Assembly (NCBI RefSeq): GCF_030936135.1 | Contig: NC_082620.1 | Span: 682,001 to 746,000 of the forward strand | Direction of reading: 5' to 3' | DNA length: 64,000 nucleotides | Source: Gavia stellata | Taxonomy: Eukaryota; Chordata; Aves; Gaviiformes; Gaviidae | Part shown: positions 35,271 through 47,760 of the stretch, piece after piece | Numbering within the stretch: position 1 is the first letter of the stretch | How the letters are laid out: the number at the start of each line of letters is the position of its first letter | Position numbers and translations under genes: made by a program | Notes under the pieces: model-generated | The model's input: only the letters and a program-made list of their open reading frames with translations | Told to the model about the DNA's origin: nothing | Database searches by the model: none

Positions 35271-35871
35271 ACCACCATGGGTGACAGTAATAGTGCTCAT
35301 GCAGAGTACGAATTAGTGCTCGCATCCTTTCCCTCCTTTACACCGTCAGTGAATGTAATAGCAAATCCCTTTGCATATTCCTGCAGTGGCGACCACAGTA
35401 ATTTTCCTCTATCTCCTGCCCTCCCTTTATCCACACGAATTTACCAGCTGGCCGTAGGGAAGCCAGGTGATGGAGACAGCAGGAAAAAAGAGCCTGGGAC
35501 CACTGAGAAAGGCTGCTTTAAGGATGGGATGGTGTCTCTCTGCATGGGCAGACCGCGGAAGGGGATGAGTCCTCCTTATAGCTGCCACGTCACGGGAATT
35601 GGAAATGACGGGTGTCACCTCAGTCTGGCACAAGAGCACCCACGCTGGGGTGACCACTGCTCCCACCTACACTTGCTGAAGCTGTCTTGGCCACCCATGC
35701 GCTTCCTCCATCAGCCCCGAAGCCGCAGCAGAAGGCCACGCCGAAGGATGCCCGGTGGAGCAGAGCCTTTGACAGCAGCATGATCCCGTGACAGCGGGAG
35801 GGCGCCCAGCCAGCGCTCCTCAGAGAGGCCTCCCGACCCTGGCTGCCAAAATCCTGCTTTAAGTACAGGAA

Positions 35872-35877
35872 AATAAA
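35872..35877 (+). terminator. AATAAA, candidate distal poly(A) signal
   Basis: First canonical AATAAA on the plus strand downstream of the WNT4 stop, 4.96 kb away, followed by TTGTGC. If WNT4 has a long UTR form it could end here. An unrelated noncoding transcript or chance is equally possible. Confidence 0.25.
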
Positions 35878-36980
35878 TTGTGCAACCTGCCTTAGACTGG
35901 ATTGTAACACCCAGTGCAGGCAGAGGGGGAGGAAGGGGCAGGAGCCGGGCTGAGGATCAGGCCCAGCATCTCAGCATTTAGGCTGGACCATGCTAACATC
36001 TGGCGCTTGAGCAGCGCCTGCACCAGGCGCTCCCCTCCTCGTCACTCGCAGGTATGCCCGGGATGTCTCTGCAGTCGCAGAGCCCCTCCTTAGGGTTCCC
36101 AGAGATGTGGCCACACACAAGCCCCGTCCTTGTGCCTGTGCTCAGACCTCAGGAGCCACGAGCTCCCCTAGGCTGGCCTCCTGACCTGGCAAGACATTCC
36201 CCCCCCATCCCAAATCTCACCATTAGTATTTCCTCGAGCGCATGAGCAAGGCGTGTTGGCTGGGTGAGTCTCCATACCACTGCAGATCCCCAGCCTGCCC
36301 TGGGCAGTGCCTCAACGCCAGACGCTTGGTCCAAAGCAGCTAAATCATACATCAGGGGCCCTCTCCTTCCAGATCTCCATCGGCCACGAGTGAAAGTACA
36401 AATTGCAAGCCTTAATTAGAATCAGTTGCTCAGCAGTGCAAAAAAAAAACCCCACCCAAAAACCCTCAGCGGCTGTTGAGTCCACTTGTCCCCCCGGCTC
36501 TGATCTAGGACAGTTGTTGCACTATTGCAGCTTTGCTCCCGTAATTGCAGCCACGCGAAACAGAGGCAAGACAGCACAGAAATATCCCTGTGAGCTCCTC
36601 CACATGCACACCACAAGTGAGAGCTATTATAGCAAGGCATAATAAGAAGGGGTTCTTTTGGCCCTGTCCAAAAGAAGGCTATCAAGCACGATTGCAAAGC
36701 AGGCAACCACCACTTAGGTGACCTCCCTTCACAAGTGACTACTGGTGTACAGACCAGAAACCAAAACCTTGATGGCTGGTCACCTCCCCCACCTGCCTTA
36801 TCATCCCCAGGTGCCCAGAAGTTGGTCTCACAGAGGTACCTGCACCCTTTGCCAGAACAGGACCACTGCTTACCAAGCAGGAGCTCAACGGAACTGTGAC
36901 TTCTTCCCCCACACCATAACCTGAGAAGCTATCAGCTTTTCCAGTTCCCATCCTTTGGCCTGCAAGATGATTTCAACTAC

Positions 36981-37427
36981 ATGGATGTACAAGCATTGCT
37001 TTGCTGGTCCAGAAACAAGAGATGTACAATCTGCTCCCATGTCAAGGAACTGTCAGAAAAATTGCCGTGGCCGGAAAAGGATGTAGGACACCAAAAGTGC
37101 TACTGCACCTTCTCTCTTATCTACAGTTTCCACCAAAGAAACCCAAGACACTCAGCACCTGACAAAGCATGCAATTCGCAGCCTCAAAACCTCAACTTTT
37201 CTGAGGGAGAGAAAGTTGGTGTATGGAACTTTATCAGTGAATGGCTCTTGAACCCAAGAGTTAGAAATTTAAAAGGGAGTTTTCAGGCTGCTTCTGAAAA
37301 AGACAGTTCAGGCACTCTGTTGTACTGCAAAAAGTTGCTTGCTGAGCTACTGTCCAGGAAGGAAGTTGTGCAGAAAATTAAATGTGGCAGGATTATAGAT
37401 GCCTTCGAACTTGAAACTTGGCTATAA
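36981..37427 (+). other. 148-codon open frame, unassigned
   Basis: An ATG frame of 148 codons lies in relatively AT-rich DNA, where frames of this length are less expected than in the GC-rich parts. The translation is lysine- and serine-rich with no signal peptide, membrane segment or domain known to me. Further short frames follow to about 38270 without clear continuity. It may be chance, a decayed element or part of a noncoding transcript, so no function is proposed. Confidence 0.15.
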
Positions 37428-38860
37428 AACAAAATGTCCAAGAAAGACCACGGAAATAAAGAACATGTTCAGAGCAGTGCCAGGGGTCAAGGCACTGTGG
37501 TTTATATGCAGCTCAGTTGGAAGAGTGAAAAAATCTGGAATTCTGCAAAAAAAGGAACATCAATATTCATGTTGCCTTGCAGAATCACCACGGGTAACAG
37601 ACCTTGCACAGACAAGCTATCTGGGGCCAACCACAGGGTGACCATCAGCTTGCAGCCACTTCCAAGGACACCGTGAAGATGTTCTGGAGTCTCTACAGCA
37701 GCAGGATATTTAACTTATTTTGCATGGTAGCAACACTCTCTAGGCTCATGGGGTGCTGTAGGAAATGCAGAAGGCTTCATGGTGCAGCTTTCTATTCTAG
37801 AGCAAAGTCCTCTCTCTAGAAAGTCAGAGGCAGGTGAACTCAAGTACTTCATCTTCTGCTTCATTAGCAAGATGAGCCATGCCTTCCTCCACCTGGTTTG
37901 CTTTGTTTTGGAGCAAAAGGCAGGCTTGTTCAAAGCCCACCAGTAGACCTCACTAGATCTGCAGGAATAAAGACAATTGGGTATAAGCATGGAAGAGGAG
38001 GTTCTGCAGCTCCAGGGCTGCCTCTCGCATTCAGTGGAAGCTGGTGTGATGGTGCCACATCTTTGCGGTTTCATCAAAGCCAAGCGAAGAAAGACACCAG
38101 GTCTGGACGGAAAGCGGGATGAACGAGTAACCGATGGTGCAAAAGAAGGAAAAAAACATACAACCCATGGCACAGCACGAAGATGCATACTCTCCAGAGG
38201 ACTGGGACCACAAGGGGCAGAGTGGGACCGGCAGGACTCCCAGGATGCTATTAAGAAAAATGAACTTTGAGGTGAACATGGGGAAAGGCAGAACAGCCAA
38301 AGCGAAACAGCAGCAGTGGAAGCCCTGCAGATAGCTCATTTGGGACTTGGCCTGGTGTAAGTGCTCTGCTTTCCGTGGCCAGCTGGAAAATCTGCAGCCG
38401 TTTCATTTCCACCAAGAAACCCGGAACATCTGGGAGGGCCTCAGAGCTGAATTAGACACAAAATAAATCAGTCCTTTGTGTCTTTTTTTCTCAATAAAGT
38501 CACTTTGCCATCTCAATTTTCCACGTGCCGCAGCTAGGAAAAGTCAGGCTGATAAAGAAGCACACTGGAATGATGGTACACCTCAGAGTCCTCGCTCTGG
38601 GTTGCTTGCCAATTCAGGAAGTCAATGCATCAATTACACTCCACTCTTGGGCTTTTTCCTTTTACCTTCACTTGGTTAAAGAAGGCTGATGTATATTGTT
38701 GTACCTGCAAACCACACGGAGGTTTGAACACAATCCTGGTCTCCTTGGTGAGTGCCAAAGGCACAGAAGCCCTGATAAGAGAGGGCAGTCATGCAATGGG
38801 AAGGGATCTTCCAATACCACAGCCATGAGAAAGCTGCCAACCTAAAGGCTTTAGCAGGTG

Positions 38861-39908
38861 AATCACAGAATCACTAAGGTTGGAAAAGACCTGTAGGATC
38901 ATCAAGTCCAACCATCAACCCAACCCCACCGTGCCCACTAAACCATGTCCTGCAATGCCACGTCCACACGTTCCTTAAACACCTCCAGTGATGGTGACTC
39001 CACCACCTCCCTAGGCAGCCTGTTCCAGTGTCTCACCACTCTCTCAGGAAAGACATTTTTCCTAATATCCAGCCTAAACCTCCCCTGGCGCAACTTGAGG
39101 CCATTTCCTCTTCTCCTATCACTAGTTTTCTTGGGAGAAGAGACCAACACCCACCTCACCACAACCCCCTTTCAGGTAGTTGTAGAGAGCGATGAGGTCT
39201 CCCCTCAGCCTCCTCTTCTCCAGACTGAACACCCCCAGCTCCCTCAGCCGCTCCTCATCAGACTTGTGCTCCAGACCCCTCATCAGCTTCGTCGCCCTTC
39301 TCTGGACACGCTCCAGCACCTCAGTGTCCTTCTTGGAGTGAGGGGCCCAAAACTGAACACAGCATTCGAGGTGCGGCCTCACCAGCGCCGAGTACAGGGG
39401 CACGATCCCCTCCCTGCTCCTGCTGGCCACACCATTTCTGATACAAGCCAGGATGCCGTTGGCCTTCTTGGCCACCTGGGCACACTGCTGGCTCATCTTC
39501 AGCCGGCTGTCGACCAACACCCTCAGGTCCTTTTCTGCCGGGCAGCTTTCCAGCCACTCGTCCCCAAGCCTGTAGCGTTGCATGGGGTTGTTGTGACCCA
39601 TGTGCAGGACCCAGCACTTGGCCTTATTGAACCTCATACAATTGGCCTCGGCCCATCGATCCAGCCTGTCCAGATCCCTCTGCAGACTCTTCCTACCCTC
39701 GAGCAGATCAACACTCCTGCCCAGCTTGGTGTGGTCTGCAAACTTGCTGAGGGAGCACTCGATCCCCTCATCTAGATCATTGATCAATATATTGGCCCCA
39801 AAACTGAGCCCTGGGGGACTCCACTTGTGACCGGCCGCCAACTGGATTTAACTCCATTCACCATGACTCTATGGGCTCGGCCGTCCAGCCAGTTTTTTAC
39901 CCAGCGAA
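38861..39908 (-). mobile_element. CR1 LINE, 5'-truncated, about 1.05 kb, minus strand
   Basis: Read on the minus strand, this is the 3' third of a CR1 element. It begins in the reverse transcriptase at CGCTGGGTAAAAAACTGG (near 39908), passes through the thumb/C-terminal region, then the [16 protein letters not shown] segment and the short 3' UTR, and ends at TGATTCTGTGATT (38861). The 5' end is lost by truncation, as is typical of CR1. Divergence looks low, so insertion was fairly recent. It lies between WNT4 and CDC42, antisense to WNT4. Confidence 0.97.
38938..39841 (-). pseudogene. CR1 ORF2 remnant (reverse transcriptase), inactive
   Basis: Two minus-strand frames carry the remnant: 39841-39122 (RT palm/thumb, from the [10 protein letters not shown] junction to LFSQEN) and 39162-38938 (C-terminal tail). 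The RT active-site motif, normally FADD, reads FADH, so a catalytic aspartate is lost. Relative to the canonical family, about 10 bases are missing just before INDLDEG. An extra base after LFSQ breaks the frame and leads to stop codons. With the 5' truncation these make the copy dead. The comparison is with CR1 ORF2 as I know it, not an alignment. Confidence 0.85.
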
Positions 39909-42900
39909 GATGGTGGATGATGACAACATTTGAAGATGCTGGAGGCGAAAACATACCATCTAGAGGAGCAGAGGTCAGGACAAAGATGTGGCTGAGGAGG
40001 CAAATGGAGATTCTGGAGCAGCCTTTTTCCAGGCAGAAGGCTCAGGGCAGAGGCAGCGGTGGAGGTGCTGTGACTTCCCCAAGCCCTCTCTGAGTTTCTC
40101 AGCCAGCATGAGCCGGAAACCTCCCAGAACCGGGCAAACAGCCCAGGAGAAGCTGAGCTCTGGACTAGTGAGGGTGGTGCCTGGAGACCAGATGAAGCTG
40201 AGGTCCTAAAAGCCAGTTAAGAGTGAGGGCAGTGGGACAAATCTACTTGAAATCTTCCTGCATGGCTTTGCCACAGTTTTAAGAGCAGCCCTTTGGAGGT
40301 GCCCGAGCTCTCCTAGCAGAGCAGTTTCCCAGCTGCATCCCCTGCATCTTCCCAGGGTGCCAAGACCCATCTTCCCGTGTGCTTCCCCATAAAGAAAATC
40401 CCGCAACGCTACGGAGACAAGAGCAGAAGTAGATGCTTGGTTGGGTAGGTGGAAAGCAGTTGTTTCGTCGCTGCTGGAGAAAGTGCTCAGCCCATCGGAG
40501 GTTTGGGGGGAAGTCAATTCTGCCATGGGGCTGAGCACCCGCAGCCCAGCGCACCGGAGGAGGAAGGGAAGGATCCCAGCACTCAGTCAAGGATGGCACT
40601 GGGCGTTTCACAGGTCATCTGAGCACAACGGCCATTTCCAGGGATGTTCTCAGGCACGGTAACAGACTCTGCCCATGTTTTTCCAGCCAAACCCAGCTTG
40701 GGAGGGTCTGTTCTGCGCCCTGATATAACAGAGGCCCTGAGCTTAATTCTGAAAGTACAATAAAAATCCCCTCTAATAAACAAATTCACAATGGTCTTAA
40801 TAATGCCAACCCCTTTTTTTTTCCTTTGTAGCAACCAATGGGGAAGCCACCTCAAGCTGTTTTTTCCCCATCCTATTTCTGTCTCCATCTCCCATTTCCT
40901 TCTATCCAGTATTACCTTCCAAATTCCAGCTCTGATCCTTGGATAATTCGAACATATTGCATTGCTTTACAAACTGTGTTATTTTATCCCTTTCACCTGC
41001 CACTTTTCTTTTAGATAAACACTCATAACTCCCAACATATCACTTTAACTCTTTGACTGTCACTGGAAATTGAACCAGCCGAGACTTTCACAGGGGAAAT
41101 TCTTTCCTCTCCTTTTCTTCTCTGTTTTGTGCATTAAGCCAAGCAAAATCTCACCTGCCTTAGCACTGTCTTCAGATCATTTTACTTAAGCTCTGCCTAA
41201 TAATTTCACCAACTTCTGGGTTTATTGTATCTGCCCAGGCTGGACTTGTGGTGTAAAGCTGTCTTAATCACAGCTCCTTGTTGAGGGCTACTTATTTCCT
41301 GCCTCAACCATCACCTCTCAGGATCTGAAGACCCTGAGCTGTGCACAGGATCCCAGATTTAGATACAGGCATGCCCCAGCAAAGCAGGGAGCTGAGACAT
41401 TTCATACCCGTTTCCCATCTCAATACAACAGGCATGGACAGCAACCATGAGCAGGAGCCGAGCAAAATGCTCCCAATTGAGGAGCATTTTCCTGGTGCTC
41501 CTTCCATATCACTGCCAGCACTCAAAGTCCAGCCCTTGCTGTTGGATCTGAGCTCAGAGTTGCTCCAACATCACCTTTTGCACATCAGCAGCATCCTGGT
41601 GAGCCAGAAACAAGCCATGGTGGAGTTGGGGAATAACAAAAACATAGGGCAAAGGGAAAAAGTTGCAACCTTGAAATCCCTTTTTCCCCTACAAACAAAA
41701 ATAAGGAGCACTTCACTCATCATTCTCACATCCATCACCCAGGGATCCCTGTTCAGCTCCTTGGGCTTAGCTGTGCCTGCCCTCCTCAGGACCCAGACCC
41801 ACCTCCTGTAATCATGGGATCAGCTAAATCCCCGTCCTTCAAAACGTCTGATCCTCTCAGTCCTCCCAACCTTAACCACCTTAAAATCTGTTCTTTCCCC
41901 AAACTTCCTCCTTCGGGACACTGGACCAACAGCATTTTTTTTTTTGTTGGAGTTTGCTAAGGCAGGGGTTTTGCAGGGAAGTCAGACACCTTGCACGGAG
42001 TCCAGGCACAGGTCAGAGCTGACAGCAGCTGTTCAGGTGTGCTGAAAGGAGACCAGCATTGAACATCTCCCTCTTCACGCCACAACAGCTGGACCCACGC
42101 TGAGTCCTGCTGAAAGTCCTTTCTTGGCCAAGTGCTCCTCACTGCTGGGCCACCATGGCCGGTAGCCTGGTCCTCTGCCTCCCATGCACCTCACCACCAC
42201 TGCATCCTCACTTTGGGTGTCAACCCAGTCAAGGTGGGTTATGGGAACATGTCATGCATGGGGCAGGTGAGGTGGTAATGGAGAGAAGCTGCTTGGAGCC
42301 CAACTTTCTTGCTCCCATGTGAAAGCATCTCCTGGTATTCACCAGTGAATGCAGCGCTCGCTGTCACCTTCCTCCAGGACCACCTTCACCATCCTTCAGA
42401 CAACGTTTTAGGGGAAAAGAGCCAAAGCACGAGGGTTTTGGGGGGTCCCACACTAATGCAGACTGACCTCCTAGCCTCAGCACTCCACCATGGAGCCAAC
42501 ATCCCCTTCCCACCAGCACCACTCAAAACCAGAACTCAGGAGCCACCCCTGGGACCAGATGGACTAAAGCTCTGACATGAGGGATAGCTGGAACACCTCA
42601 CAGTTCAGGAGGGAACCCACAGCCCTCTGAAAACTGCTGCTGACTCCCTTGCCATGAACCTCAAAAGGCTGCCGGGAGGTGCCTGGGTTAACAGGGCTGC
42701 TCCACAGAGATCCACCCGCTCAGCCTGGGGTCACAGCCGATCTGTGTCGAAATGTCTCTCTGAGTCATCCGTTTCCTCCCAGTCACCGAAAATGGCCTCA
42801 AAGTTTGCACAGATGGTGCTTAATCCCCGTTTGGACAATGGGGGTTTGGGCTTTTAAACGACAATTACTAAACGAAAGCAGGGGGAGGGAGGGGAAGCGG

Positions 42901-44049
42901 CAAGGGGTGGGAGAGGGCACAGGCAGGACTGCAGGATGGAGGCCAGCGGCGCAGTGAGCCGGGCAGCACGCAGCATCCAGCAGGGATGCAGGCACTGGAC
43001 AGGCACCCTGGTTCAGCCCACAGAAGCTCAAAGCAACAGCCAATGCTAAATCTCAGAGAGCTGAGGACCAGGGGACTGTGTCCCCTGCATAAGAACCAGT
43101 GGACCACGTCCACCCCAGGGACCTTAGCCTGCCTGGGGCTTTCTGTTCTTGGCCTGGCCTGGAGTCCTCTCCCTTCACATTGCCCTGGGGGTGCCATGGG
43201 TCAACAGCATGATCACAGTTGCATGAAAGACGGTGGTAGGGTTGGTGGCTCCTTCCCAAGGCCAGGAGAGCATCTGGCAGGTCCTCCTCCCACCCTGGAT
43301 CCCACCCACCTCTGGGAAAGGACATCCCCTCCCACCACAGATGGATGGCTGATGCAGTGGTGAATTTGGCCTCCTCAAAGGGGAGTGATGTTGAACGATG
43401 CTGCGTCCATCCTGCAAAGGGAAACGCCAGCACCCTACAACATGCACCCAGGGCTTTGGTGCTGGCACAGCCAGAGGTCCCAGAAACGCTCTGTACAACA
43501 TGCAGGGTGGTGCTTTCAAGGCCTCTCCTCTCCTGCCTGCGCTCAGCTGGACTCACATGGAGGTGGGGGAACCTGACCCCTTTGCACCACCACCCCAGCC
43601 CCAATGCTGTAGCAGGACCAGGTACAGCGAAGGGACAAGGATGGCGGGGATCAGCCCATGCTTGAGCAAGGGGGAAGCCCTTCTGCATGGCAAAATCCTC
43701 CTTTCCCACCTCTCGTCCTTCCCAGCCACCAGTCCCACCAGTTGGAGCACTGGGGAATTTACAAACAAGTGTGACAGCAAAGCTGGGCTGAGACAGGGCA
43801 GAGAGAGCCAGCAAGGCTCAGCACAGGGATCTGGGGCAGGGAAAGCTTCTTCCCTGCCAATTCCGCCTCTCCAGCCCAGGAGTGATGATGGGGCAGGGAA
43901 GGGGGTTGCTCTTTCTCCACCAAAGGCAGAGCATCACATCTCAGTCCCGGGGCTCCTGTGCAGCTGGGTCACAGCCAAAAAACCTCCGCTCCCTGCAGGT
44001 TAAGTGAGGCTGTTACAACCGGGAGAGGGGAGATATCGAGGTCTCAAGA
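39909..44049. other. Intergenic DNA, no gene seen
   Basis: AT-richer DNA lies at about 40700-41250, with GC-richer DNA from 42600 on. A T12 run lies near 41936-41946. A 253-codon minus-strand frame at 43053-43814 and overlapping plus-strand frames reflect GC content; none resembles a known protein. Confidence 0.45.
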
Positions 44050-44265
44050 GCCCAGACCAAAGTAGCGTGGGGCCAGCTTTCCTCCCCGGCTGCGCTCGTT
44101 GTCCCCATCACGCGTCCATGTCCGTTTGACAGAGGCCCGCACTTCAGAAGCAATTAGCAGCCGAGTTGAACTAATTCCCCGCGTGGCGGGTCCAACACAA
44201 ACAGCGCACGCTGGCCCGCGCCCCACACCTCCGTGCGCATTCACCTCTGTTTTGGAGGGCCAGGG
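44050..44265. promoter_or_regulatory. CpG-containing candidate noncoding element
   Basis: A CpG-denser block contains CAATTAG and CTAATTC homeodomain-type cores within about 40 bases (44150-44180). It stands out from its flanks. Enhancer function is inferred from composition and motif cores alone. Confidence 0.25.
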
Positions 44266-47200
44266 CGTCCCTGCCAAGAGCAACACAAATAACCCGCTGC
44301 TTCTCCAGGTTAAGAGGCAGCCCTGGAGGGCTGGAGCTTGGTGGCCGGGGCCGTGCACGCTGCCACTGGCTCCTAAGCCGGCAGAAAAGCAGCCTCTGTT
44401 AACAGCTCAGGTCAGGATGGAGGCAAGCAACAAGGATTCGTGTATGCAGTGCTGGTCCCGGGGGACCAGGAGGGAGAGAGGCGCGAGGTCTGGGGGCAGG
44501 CGGTGAGGGAGTCCCAGGCCGGGGAGCAGGGGGGTTTTGGGGCAGAGAGGAGAAGGTACTTGCAAACAGCACCTGCGGGGTGTTTGTCAGCCCCGCAGAG
44601 GCTCCAGCAGCTGAAATAACAACTTGGGGAAGGGGGGGGAAATGCTGATGGGCCCCCTCACCCCAGCGCGGGTCCCTGCTGCTCGGCTCGGGCACTGCTG
44701 GGATGCAGGCCAGTAGGTCACCACAGGGATCACCCGATCCCTTCTGGAGCCAGGGATGTTCCTGGGCTTGGTGACAGCCCCGGGCAGGGTTTTGGGACTC
44801 GCCCAAGGGCTCCTGCTCCGGTTTGACCCCCACGATGCTGCAGCGCAAGCAGGGTTGCCAGGCTTTTCTGAGGCGCGTTGTGATTTTGGGTACGACAGGT
44901 TTGCAGAGTTAAAATTGGGCCTCTCTTCAAGGAGAGAATGCAGGACACACCTTGGGACAGTGAAGGGACCCAGGCTGCTCTCCAGGGGACAAACCCACTG
45001 ACGGCTGAAGACAGGAGGGGAGATGGCAGCAAATCCTCCCCCTTGCATGCCAGCCCGCATGGGGCCAGCTCTGCTTGGAGCCCTTTGGCACGGGGCACCA
45101 TGCTGCTGCTGCCAGGCCAGGATGCCACCCACACAGCCCCGAGCAGGTCAGGGCTGCCCGCCTTGCGCAAGCACGCCAAGAGCCCCAGGCAGCAGCCGAG
45201 CACCCATCGGAGCCGGCACGTGAGGAGACATGTCGGGAACGGTGCAGGAGAGCAGCTGGCGGGGTTACGGCAGCGCTGAGCACCATGCCTGAGATCAGCG
45301 TGTACTGGGGATCCCAGGTGGCATCAGAGGGGCTGCGACCCCAGCGTGCCAGCTCCTCCTCAGTGCTCACTGCTCCTGTAGCTGGGGCTACTCATCATCC
45401 ACGCCAGGACACAGCCGGGATCGTGCTGAGCACAGCCGCTAGAGGAGAGGAGATGAGAGCTGCGTCACCAAGCATCAGCCCCAAATCCACATCTCCCATG
45501 CGTGGCCAGAGACAAACCGCCGCCTCCCTGGGATCCATTCAAGTACGCTCAGACAGGCAGGGTCTTGGTTGCCCATCCTGCCCGTACTCCCCCAATCAGC
45601 CCCATAACCCAGCAGAGGGGTAACCACATCCCCCCTGCAGAAGTCAGGCTCACACAGCCCGTCTAGACAGGGGGACCAACATCTCCAAGAGTCACAGTGT
45701 GCACATAAGCCTTTGGCCCACAGATGCTCAGTCCTCCACTGCGAGCAGAGGTCTGTCCAGCCCCTGTTGCAACGCATGGCCGGAGATCCACCCCAGCGGA
45801 GCGATGCCTGGCTCGGGACGCGTTCCCACACGCGCTGCAAAATCACAGCCACTGCCCCAAGCAGGCGATGGAGAGGTCCTAGGGTCAAGCTATTAAGCCT
45901 CCTATCTGTTTAAACCCTTAAGCTGTCCTGTGATCTTGGCCAGGCATCCCCGTGCTGGAGCCCGTGGTGGGGAGGGAGAGGGGCATTCAGCAAACGATGC
46001 CTCGGGCAAGCGCCCCGAGGAACCAAGGACTGGGGGCTGCCGGGAGAGGGGGGGGAGTGGCAGGAGGCGGAGGGCTTGGGGGGCTGCCAGTGGGCTGGGA
46101 AGGCCCCGCAGCACAAAGCAGCCCCTTTTCCACCTCTGCCCAGCCCTTGGGCTCCTTTCCACCATGTCTGCATGCGCCCAGCAGCTTCCAGCCCCTGAAT
46201 GCATCTGCAAAGTCAAAGGAGAGGAAAATGAGAGGGGGCCAGGGCAGAGGCTGGCGGATGGATGGATGCATGTTTTGGCCTCAGTGGGAGAGCCAGCCAG
46301 CCATTCCTGGCAGGACCAGGCTGTTCTTGGGCACTTACCCCAGGCAGCAGGGCTTGGCCCGCTGCTCAGTGTCTCCTCGGTGTATTCCACTGCTTCAGTG
46401 CATCCAGTGGCTGGGATTTGGCTGCTGCCATGTCCCCAGGGTCTTATGCAAGGTGGGCACGCGGAAGAAAGAAGCCATAAAATGCAAAACATGCCCTATT
46501 CAGATGCCACACCAGTGCCAGCTCATTTCAGGAATGTCGCGCAGGCAGGAGAACTAGGACATCTACCCATGAGATGTCCACCCTACCCATGCAAGGTCTT
46601 CAGGGACAAGGAAGGAGCCAGGGCCGTGGAGGAACAAACCTCCAAAAGCCATGAATGAACAGAATCTGCCCCACAAGCTCCAGGCCAGCTGGGTCTGATC
46701 CAGCGCTCTCTGCCACTGTCCGTGCCACCAAGCAGACTTCTACCCCAGCACCGCCACAGCTGCAGAGAGGATGCACAAAGTGTATTGCCACCCACTGATG
46801 TCCCTTGAAACCAGGAACCTGCTGCAACCACTGCCTGGGCTCAGGGAAGCTTGGAAAAAACAACGCTTCCATTTTATCTTGGTTCCCCAGTTGCCAGCAC
46901 CTCCCCAAAACAGAGGAGACCTTCCCAGCCAGCCCTTCTGAGATGCCGATATACAGCCATGCAGCCAACCCGCAGCCAGGCCTCAGCCTCTTGTGTTGGC
47001 TGTGGTCTGGGGGTCTGGTCCTTCAAGCTCTGACAGCACCTGGAGTGACCAAAATGATCCTTTTTGTCGCTGCAGCGACATCACGACTGATTAAGTGCTC
47101 ATTCTGCCCATGTCTGTGCCTTCCAACCAGCCTTCAGGAGGGAAGCAGGCAAGAAGCCAGAGCTGGCAAGCTAAGCTAGCAGGTTCAGGGGCTTTTTGGA

Positions 47201-47639
47201 GAGGACCGTGTCAAAAGAGTGACAGACCCAGCTGTATACCAGAGCCCTGGTTCTCCGAGCTGCTCCCAGAAATTAAAATACAGTGACGCAGACCTTCCTA
47301 AACCAGCACCCCGGCCCCAAAACGTTCCCATGGGTCATCAGAGCCAGCAGAAGCTCCTCCAGTGTGGTTTGTTTTCATGTTCCCCCCTTACTTGTCCTCA
47401 TTCTCCAAGACTCCAGGTCCCAGTGTTGGTCTTCGGATACAGACATCACCCATGAAAAGCTGCAGGATTGGCTGGGTACTCAGGAAGGAGCCTTGGTCCC
47501 CCCCAGCTTTCTTGGGGTGCCTTGGGGGGTAAGCCTCTAAGAGAGAAGGGGGTCTGGCGATGAACACACAGCACACGGAGCCTCCCCTACAACTCCAGCC
47601 CTGCAGGACCCGCAGGGTGCACTGCGCTCCCTCCAGCCT
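44266..47639. other. Intergenic DNA, no gene seen
   Basis: GC-rich sequence with long but mutually overlapping frames on both strands (for example 45930-46658 plus and 45902-46492 minus). That pattern indicates low stop density, not coding. No exon, RNA gene or repeat family was recognised. Confidence 0.45.
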
Positions 47640-47760
47640 GACATTTTGCTAACTCCACTCAAGACGGTAATAAAACGCATCTGGCGCAGATGGGGAATAA
47701 TACGGCTGTAGCTCTCAGGCTTCGCTATCTGCACGCGATTAGATCTCCCCCCTTGAAGGC
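47640..47760. promoter_or_regulatory. Candidate noncoding element
   Basis: A compact AT-richer, CpG-retaining block includes GGTAATAAAACGCAT and GCGATTAGATC-like homeobox cores and an E-box-like CATCTGG. It is followed by a short GGCAA tandem run at 47870-47884. The role is inferred only. Confidence 0.2.

Larger units (their letters stand above)
33036..38860. other. Intergenic DNA between WNT4 and CDC42, left part
   Basis: No recognised gene. It holds a C13 run, a G10 run, a pyrimidine-rich stretch at 34370-35270 and an AATAAA at 35872-35877. A more AT-rich stretch at about 36400-38600 contains a 148-codon plus-strand ATG frame at 36981-37427 of unknown meaning. Confidence 0.45.

Noticed and set aside
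43053-43814. 253-codon minus-strand frame, with overlapping 201-codon plus-strand frame
   Set aside because: GC-rich DNA with frames open on both strands, no recognisable protein features and no plausible splice partners.
45902-46658. Overlapping 242-, 201- and 196-codon frames on both strands
   Set aside because: Simultaneous openness in three frames indicates low stop density rather than coding.
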